Origin: Burkholderiales bacterium
Lineage (GTDB): Bacteria; Pseudomonadota; Gammaproteobacteria; Burkholderiales; Burkholderiaceae_C
DNA: 11,106 bases
NCBI GenBank assembly: GCA_025354615.1
Contig: JANXMO010000505.1
Coordinates: 1 to 11,106 of the forward strand
Direction of reading: 5' to 3'
Every line of letters starts with the position of its first letter. Position 1 is the stretch's first letter. The position numbers and the translations under genes are program-made. Of this stretch, positions 7,060-11,106 are shown one piece after another. Below the pieces are notes generated by a model that saw nothing but the letters and a program-made list of their open reading frames with translations, made no database searches and was not told where the DNA came from.

Positions 7060-7135
7060 TGGCTCCCCGACCTGGGCTCGAACCAGGGACCTACGGATTA
7101 ACAGTCCGGCGCTCTACCGACTGAGCTATCGAGGA
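7060..7135 (-). tRNA. tRNA-Asn (anticodon GUU), CCA encoded
   Basis: A 76-base cloverleaf on the minus strand. The acceptor stem is TCCTCGA paired with TCGGGGA, followed by discriminator G and encoded CCA (7062-7060). The D-loop contains AGTCGGTAGAG, the anticodon loop is CTGTTAA with GTT, and the T arm has GGTTCGAGCC. The top pair of the anticodon stem (27-43) is a C/T mismatch, where E. coli has a G-T wobble. The other four pairs are sound, so I regard the gene as functional. It is followed by a strong terminator. Confidence 0.97.
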
Positions 7136-7174
7136 ACAGCCGCGCAGTATAGCGGGTTGCGGGGGCCTTTCTAT

Positions 7175-9346
7175 TTACAACGCTGCTTCAAGTGACAGGC
7201 GCAGGGTGCGCGGTGGGAGTGGGAAAAGGTAAGTGTGGCCGAATTGCAGGGGGGATTCGCGCCAGGCGCGGCGGTCGAACAGGTTGTCGATGCCAGCGCG
7301 CCATACCAGTGAGGTCGTGCCGCTGCGGGTGGCGTAGCGCAGCTGGGTGCCCCAGCGCGCATAGCCGGGAATGCGCAGGCTGTTGTCTTCGCGCACCATG
7401 CGGTTGCTTTCAGCGACGAGGTCGATGGCGGCGGACAGGCCAGGCGTTGTGGCGATGTCGTAACGCGCTTGTAGTTTCAGCGTGGCCGCGGGAACGTTGG
7501 TCGGGCGCTGGCCGTTGATCGCGGCCGTGGTGCTGCCTTCGCGCCGCGCGTGCAGCCATTGCAGGCCGCCTTGCCAATTCCACGCGCCCTGCTGCCACTG
7601 CAGGTCGGCTTCCAAGCCGCGGTGGCGGGCCACGCCGTCAACGCGGTGGCTGCAGGTAGCGCCTGGAATGTCAGCGTCACAGCCGGCCGCGGCGAGGGCG
7701 ACGTCGGCATACACCGGGCGCTCGATGTCGAACAAGGCCGCGCCCCAGCGCAGCGCCTGTTGTTGCACCTTGAGTCCCACTTCCCGCTGACGGCTTTTCA
7801 ACGCCGGCAAGGCTTCACCGGCATTGGCATAGCGGGCGCGGTTGGGCGCCACTTCGCTTTCGCTGCCTTGGCCCCAACTGGCATACGCCAGGGTGTTGGC
7901 TGAGACGGCAAAGCTCGCGGCCAGCCACGGCGTGGTGAACGACTGGCTGTAATCGGTCGGCCGTGAGCCATCGGTGCGCACACTTTCGCGGTGCAAGCGG
8001 GTGTGGCGCAAGCCGGCCCAGGCGGTGAGCTGTTCGTTGATCCGCAGTGCATCGCGGGCAAACACCTCGGTCGAGCGCTCGTCGCGGTTGGTGCTTTCAT
8101 CGGTCAGTGCCGGGTCGGCGCCGGTGAACAGCGTGCCGTCGACATTGCCGGTACCCACATAGTTGTAGGCCTGGCCTTGGAACCGGTTGCGGACGCGGTT
8201 GAACAGCACGCCGGCGCTGGCGCTGTGGTTCAGTGTGCGGCCACCCAGGTTGCTGGCGAACTGGCCATGTGCTGCCAGTTCGAGTGCGTCATTGCGGCGG
8301 TGCTCGTTCTCACTGCGGAAGTCGTACAGGTCGTAAGTGCCGTCGCTGCAGTAGGCGCTGTAGTTGTCTTCAGCGCCGCAGCCGTAGGGGAATGCAATGC
8401 GGTCTTGCGATGTCAGCCGCTGGCTGGCGGCGTGCGCGCTCAGTTTCCAGGCGCTGTTGAGTTGGTGCGTGTAGCGCAGGGAGGCGGTGTCGCCATCGAG
8501 CACCACCGGCAGTGACCATGGCTGGTTGTTGAGGTTCAACCGCGGGTCGGCAGGCGCCGGCACGCGGTTGCTGAGCAGGCTGAAGCCGGGCCGGCTGGGT
8601 TGGCTGCGGTGGCTGGTCTCGAATTCCGCTTCCAGCAAATCGGCGGCGCCCAGCTGCCAATCGGCGGCCAGGGCCAGCAGGTTGCGATTGCCGCGGGCCT
8701 GGCGCACCCAAGGGTCGAAATGCTCGGCTGCCACGTTCAGGCGCACGCCGAATGCTTGCGCCGGGCCGAAGCGCTGACTCAAGTCAACAGTGCCCTGCAC
8801 CGTGCCCGGCTGGCGCCACGACAAGCTGACATCGCGCAGCGGCCCAGCGGTCGGTCGCTTGACGACGAGGTTGACCAACCCGCCCGGCGCACTGGTGCCG
8901 GCTTGTAGGCCGCTGGTGCCTTTGAGCACTTCGATGCGTTCCTTGTTGTCGAGCGGAATCGAGGTTTCGGCATTGATTGGCAGGCCATCGCGGCGGTAAT
9001 TGAAGCGGTTGTCGATGACGAAGCCGCGCACCGTCAGGTAGTCCCAATACCCTTCGGTGTTGTAGGCGTCGCTGATGGCAGCGTCCAACCGCGTCAGGTC
9101 GGCCAGCCGGGTCACGTCGCGGTCGCGCATTTGGTCGCGCGTCACGATGCTGGCCTGGAACGGCGACTTGGCCAACGGCAGGTCGCCCCAGCCGGCAACC
9201 CCCACTGTCGGCACCGTGCGGCCGCTGATGGATACCGCGTCAAATGTTGTTTGTGCCGGGGCAATTGCTGCGGTTGTCGTCAAGCCCACCGCGACCGCGA
9301 GGGAATGAAAAGGAAAGCGAGGAAGAAAGTGAATTGAATAAGCCAT
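7175..9346 (-). CDS. TonB-dependent outer-membrane receptor, predicted thiamin or thiamin-precursor importer
   Basis: A 723-residue outer-membrane gated channel, taking energy from TonB. Start ATG 9346 gives a signal peptide (hydrophobic LAVAVGLTTTAAIA, cleavage about APA-Q, residue 31). The TTG at 9403 would add 19 unlikely residues. No good Shine-Dalgarno is visible, which may fit riboswitch control. A TonB-box-like FDAVSISG lies at 35-42. The plug domain (about 58-166) contains LTVRGF, YRRDGLP, RIEVLKGTSGLQAG and PGGLVNLVVKRP, all typical of siderophore-type TonB receptors. The barrel runs from about 175 to the C-terminus, ending LRLSLEAAL rather than in Phe. By sequence alone a siderophore role would be assumed. 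The TPP riboswitch upstream argues instead for uptake of thiamin, its pyrimidine (HMP) or another thiamin-related compound. No other thi gene is adjacent. Family call secure, substrate inferred. Confidence 0.92.
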   Translation of the reverse strand: MAYSIHFLPRFPFHSLAVAVGLTTTAAIAPAQTTFDAVSISGRTVPTVGVAGWGDLPLAKSPFQASIVTRDQMRDRDVTRLADLTRLDAAISDAYNTEGYWDYLTVRGFVIDNRFNYRRDGLPINAETSIPLDNKERIEVLKGTSGLQAGTSAPGGLVNLVVKRPTAGPLRDVSLSWRQPGTVQGTVDLSQRFGPAQAFGVRLNVAAEHFDPWVRQARGNRNLLALAADWQLGAADLLEAEFETSHRSQPSRPGFSLLSNRVPAPADPRLNLNNQPWSLPVVLDGDTASLRYTHQLNSAWKLSAHAASQRLTSQDRIAFPYGCGAEDNYSAYCSDGTYDLYDFRSENEHRRNDALELAAHGQFASNLGGRTLNHSASAGVLFNRVRNRFQGQAYNYVGTGNVDGTLFTGADPALTDESTNRDERSTEVFARDALRINEQLTAWAGLRHTRLHRESVRTDGSRPTDYSQSFTTPWLAASFAVSANTLAYASWGQGSESEVAPNRARYANAGEALPALKSRQREVGLKVQQQALRWGAALFDIERPVYADVALAAAGCDADIPGATCSHRVDGVARHRGLEADLQWQQGAWNWQGGLQWLHARREGSTTAAINGQRPTNVPAATLKLQARYDIATTPGLSAAIDLVAESNRMVREDNSLRIPGYARWGTQLRYATRSGTTSLVWRAGIDNLFDRRAWRESPLQFGHTYLFPLPPRTLRLSLEAAL

Positions 9347-9412
9347 CGTGGTGTGTTGCAAAGCGATGGCAGGTCGGCGGGCCGCACGCCCAAGCGAATG
9401 CAAGGCGGTTCG

Positions 9413-9519
9413 GCATGCTTCCCTGCGCGAGGATTACCTCAATCAGGTTCAAAGGGACTGTCTCAGTCGAACCGGCAAAGCAGCAACGCTGCCACCGGTC
9501 CAACACCCCCAGCGAATGC
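9413..9519 (-). promoter_or_regulatory. TPP riboswitch (THI element)
   Basis: Minus-strand RNA reads, in order, CTGGGGGTG, an extended P3a stem (ACCGG...CCGGT), CTGAGA, CCCTTTGAACCTGAT, GGTAAT and GCGCAGGGAAGC. These are the conserved THI-box blocks: the pyrimidine-binding CUGAGA and the pyrophosphate-binding side with CCUGAU.GGUAAU and AGGGAA. P1 closes imperfectly (GCA TTC GCT with AGC A TGC). It lies 66 bases before the receptor ATG. I see no hairpin with a T run after it, so control is probably at translation initiation: TPP binding would reduce expression. Confidence 0.95.
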
Positions 9520-9543
9520 TGCGCAAGGCGCGCAGCGGTTTCG

Positions 9544-9549
9544 ATTATG
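9544..9549 (-). promoter_or_regulatory. Possible -10 element for the riboswitch-receptor transcript
   Basis: CATAAT on the minus strand, 24 bases before the riboswitch, in an otherwise GC-rich gap between ppsR and the THI element. A CTGACA lies 22 bases upstream, too far for an ideal -35. The placement is sensible but the promoter is weak on sequence alone. Confidence 0.3.
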
Positions 9550-9585
9550 GCGGGCGCCGTGCCCGTGCCCGTGTCAGTACGATAT

Positions 9586-10407
9586 TCAATACATCAACCG
9601 GTCGGGGCGGATGTCACGCAGGATGGTGGTAGCGATTTCCTCGATCGACTTGTGCGTCGACGACAGCCAGGCAATGCCTTCGCGGCGCATCATGGATTCG
9701 GCTTCGCGCACCTCATGGCGGCAATTGTCAAGCGACGCATACACGCTGCCCGGCCGCCGCTCATGGCGGATCTGGTTCAGGCGCACCGGGTCGATGGTCA
9801 GGCCGAAGCACTTGCTTTTGTACGGCGCGAGGCTGGAAGGAATTTGCCCGCGGTCGAAATCTTCCGGGATCAGTGGGTAATTGGCCGCCTTGATGCCGTG
9901 CTGCATGGCGAGGTACAGCGAGGTGGGCGTTTTGCCGCTGCGGCTCACGCCGACCAGAATCACGTCGGCCGCTTCGAGGTTTTTCGATGACTGGCCATCG
10001 TCGTGCGCCAGTGAAAAATTGATCGCCTCAATCCGGTCGGTGTATTCCTGGCTCATCGACACATCGACGAAACGGCCCACGCGGTGGTTCGAGGTGATGC
10101 CGAACTCGGCTTCCAGCGGTTCGATGAAGGTGTTGAACATGTCCAGCACCAGGCCGCGGCTGCCGGTCTTGACGATGTTGCGCACCGCCGGGTCGATCAG
10201 CGTGATGAACACTACCGGGCGGCGGCCTTCGACGTCGGCCGTGTGGTTGATTTCGCGCACGACCTGATGTGCTTTGTCAGCCGTGTCGATGAACGGACGG
10301 CGCACGTGGCGCGGCCTCACCGAGAACTGGTTGAGAATCGAATTGCCGAACGTTTCGGCGGTGATGCCGGTGCCGTCGGAGATGAAAAACACGGTGTGAC
10401 GCAGCAT
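9586..10407 (-). CDS. ppsR: PEP synthase regulatory protein (pyruvate, water dikinase kinase/pyrophosphorylase, DUF299)
   Basis: A 273-residue bifunctional enzyme that inactivates PEP synthase by ADP-dependent threonine phosphorylation and reactivates it by Pi-dependent dephosphorylation in the cytoplasm. The N-terminus MLRHTVFFISDGTGITAETFGNSIL is the family hallmark. VGVSRSGKTPTSLYLA (about residues 152-167) is the P-loop-like nucleotide site. YPLIPEDF, GLTIDP and the C-terminal SIEEIATTILRDI segment also fit. I chose ATG 10407 because it gives the usual family length of about 270-277. ATGs at 10467 and 10464 would add about 20 residues (MDAIDHFRTARRRAFRATA) and cannot be excluded, since neither start has a strong ribosome site. 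It is divergent from ppsA, its target, an arrangement common in proteobacteria. Confidence 0.95.
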   Translation of the reverse strand: MLRHTVFFISDGTGITAETFGNSILNQFSVRPRHVRRPFIDTADKAHQVVREINHTADVEGRRPVVFITLIDPAVRNIVKTGSRGLVLDMFNTFIEPLEAEFGITSNHRVGRFVDVSMSQEYTDRIEAINFSLAHDDGQSSKNLEAADVILVGVSRSGKTPTSLYLAMQHGIKAANYPLIPEDFDRGQIPSSLAPYKSKCFGLTIDPVRLNQIRHERRPGSVYASLDNCRHEVREAESMMRREGIAWLSSTHKSIEEIATTILRDIRPDRLMY

Positions 10408-10655
10408 GGCGGTGGCCCGGAACGCACGGCGCCGGGCGGTGCGGAAGTGGTCGATGGCGTCCATCATGACAGGGAGTTGCCACCTAGAATCCAGCCGTCT
10501 TCCATGCGCCGCCTGCTCATGCGCCCTGCCCTGCCACGGTTGCCCGCTTTCCCACATGGATTGCCCCGTGCCGCCGCGCTTGCCCTCGAAGCTTTGCTCG
10601 GGCTGCACGCCGCCTCTGGAGAACACCGGTTTTTCAACATCACGGAGCTCTTCCC
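10408..10655. other. Divergent ppsR-ppsA intergenic region
   Basis: This 248-base gap must carry promoters for both genes. A TAGAAT (10485-10490, plus strand) could be a -10 for ppsA, but no matching -35 is found at 16-18 bases. Open frames through the gap (for example from ATG 10504) have no ribosome site and overlap the ppsA start, so I do not call a gene. No clear operator dyad is seen. Confidence 0.4.
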
Positions 10656-11106
10656 ATGTCCAACTTCTCTCTGGCGACTGCCCTGGTCGTACCGCTTGAA
10701 CAGCTGAGGATGCACGACGTCGAGGCGGTCGGCGGCAAGAACGCCTCGCTCGGCGAAATGATCAGCCAGCTGGACGCCACGGGCGTGCGCGTGCCCGGCG
10801 GTTTCGCCACCACCGCCAACGCGTTTCGCCGCTTTCTGGCCCACAACGGGCTGGCCGCGCGGATCGAGCAGCGCCTGTCCACCCTGAACACCGACGACGT
10901 GCGGGCGCTGGCGCTGGCCGGCGCCGAGATCCGCGAATGGATCGAGCACACGCCGTTTCCCGACGACCTGGACGCCGCCGTTCGCGCCGAATTCGCCCGC
11001 CTGACGGCTGGCAACCCGGGCGCCTCTTTCGCCGTGCGCTCGTCGGCCACCGCCGAAGACCTGCCCGATGCCAGCTTCGCCGGCCAGCAGGAAACCTTCC
11101 TGAACG
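10656..11106 (+). CDS. ppsA: Phosphoenolpyruvate synthase (pyruvate, water dikinase), N-terminal part, cut by window end
   Basis: The first 150 residues of the gluconeogenic enzyme that converts pyruvate, ATP and water to PEP, AMP and phosphate. The start ATG at 10656 has GGAG at 10644-10647, eight bases upstream. [24 protein letters not shown] is the start of the PEP/pyruvate-dikinase ATP-binding (ATP-grasp) domain. [17 protein letters not shown] and [26 protein letters not shown] (about residues 129-150) are near-invariant segments that help bind ATP. The central His-containing swivel domain and C-terminal PEP-binding TIM barrel lie beyond the window. It faces away from ppsR, which controls its activity by phosphorylation. 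The call is very secure. Confidence 0.97.
   Translation, partial: MSNFSLATALVVPLEQLRMHDVEAVGGKNASLGEMISQLDATGVRVPGGFATTANAFRRFLAHNGLAARIEQRLSTLNTDDVRALALAGAEIREWIEHTPFPDDLDAAVRAEFARLTAGNPGASFAVRSSATAEDLPDASFAGQQETFLN

Noticed and set aside
7991..8515. Long plus-strand frame inside the TonB receptor gene
   Set aside because: This is a typical GC-rich shadow frame; the receptor motifs lie on the minus strand.
9347..9403. TTG start for the TonB receptor
   Set aside because: It adds 19 residues ahead of a clear signal peptide and has no ribosome site.
10084..10707. Plus-strand frame opposite ppsR, running into ppsA
   Set aside because: It is antisense to a conserved gene and overlaps the true ppsA start in another frame.
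1..11106. CRISPR array, intact prophage or complete mobile element
   Set aside because: No regularly spaced repeats, integrase or phage structural genes are visible; the only mobile DNA is the IS5 scrap.

Overview
The window looks like a GC-rich betaproteobacterial chromosome, most likely order Burkholderiales. This rests on the sequence style of the MetRS, PpsR and PpsA proteins and on the tRNA-Asn. The species cannot be read from the sequence. Core genes sit at both ends: the 3' end of metG at 1-591, and ppsR with the start of ppsA at 9586-11106. Accessory DNA lies between them.

Region 1 (601-1904, minus strand) is an AT-richer island ending 9 bases from the metG stop codon. It encodes a 394-residue protein I do not recognise. 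Its upstream DNA carries a perfect plant-inducible-promoter (PIP) box, TTCGC-N15-TTCGC, followed after exactly 30 bases by TAAATT, which fits the YANNNT -10 rule for HrpX/HrpB-controlled type III secretion genes. The N-terminus is Ser/Pro-rich with no acidic residue before position 22, as in type III secretion signals. The middle has a weak Rossmann or methyltransferase-like pattern. This candidate effector, possibly undescribed, is the most interesting item in the window.

Region 2 (about 2010-3073) holds an XRE-type HTH regulator with an inverted-repeat operator over its promoter. The overlapping downstream gene is an AbiEii/AbiGii-type nucleotidyltransferase, broken by a one-base frameshift and missing its 3' part. 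Region 3 (3308-6608) looks like one operon: a small lipoprotein, a 764-residue Cys-containing exported protein of unknown family, and a protein with a TonB-like N-terminal anchor but no recognisable TonB C-terminal domain. Region 4 (6646-6860) is a frameshifted N-terminal scrap of an IS5-family transposase.

Region 5 (7006-9586, minus strand) contains a tRNA-Asn(GUU) followed by a strong intrinsic terminator, then a TonB-dependent receptor. A clear TPP riboswitch precedes the receptor, so it is predicted to import thiamin or a thiamin precursor and to be shut off when TPP is plentiful. Region 6 is the divergent ppsR/ppsA pair: PEP synthase and its regulatory kinase/phosphorylase. The core genes are housekeeping. 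The middle is a mosaic of acquired and partly decayed DNA.
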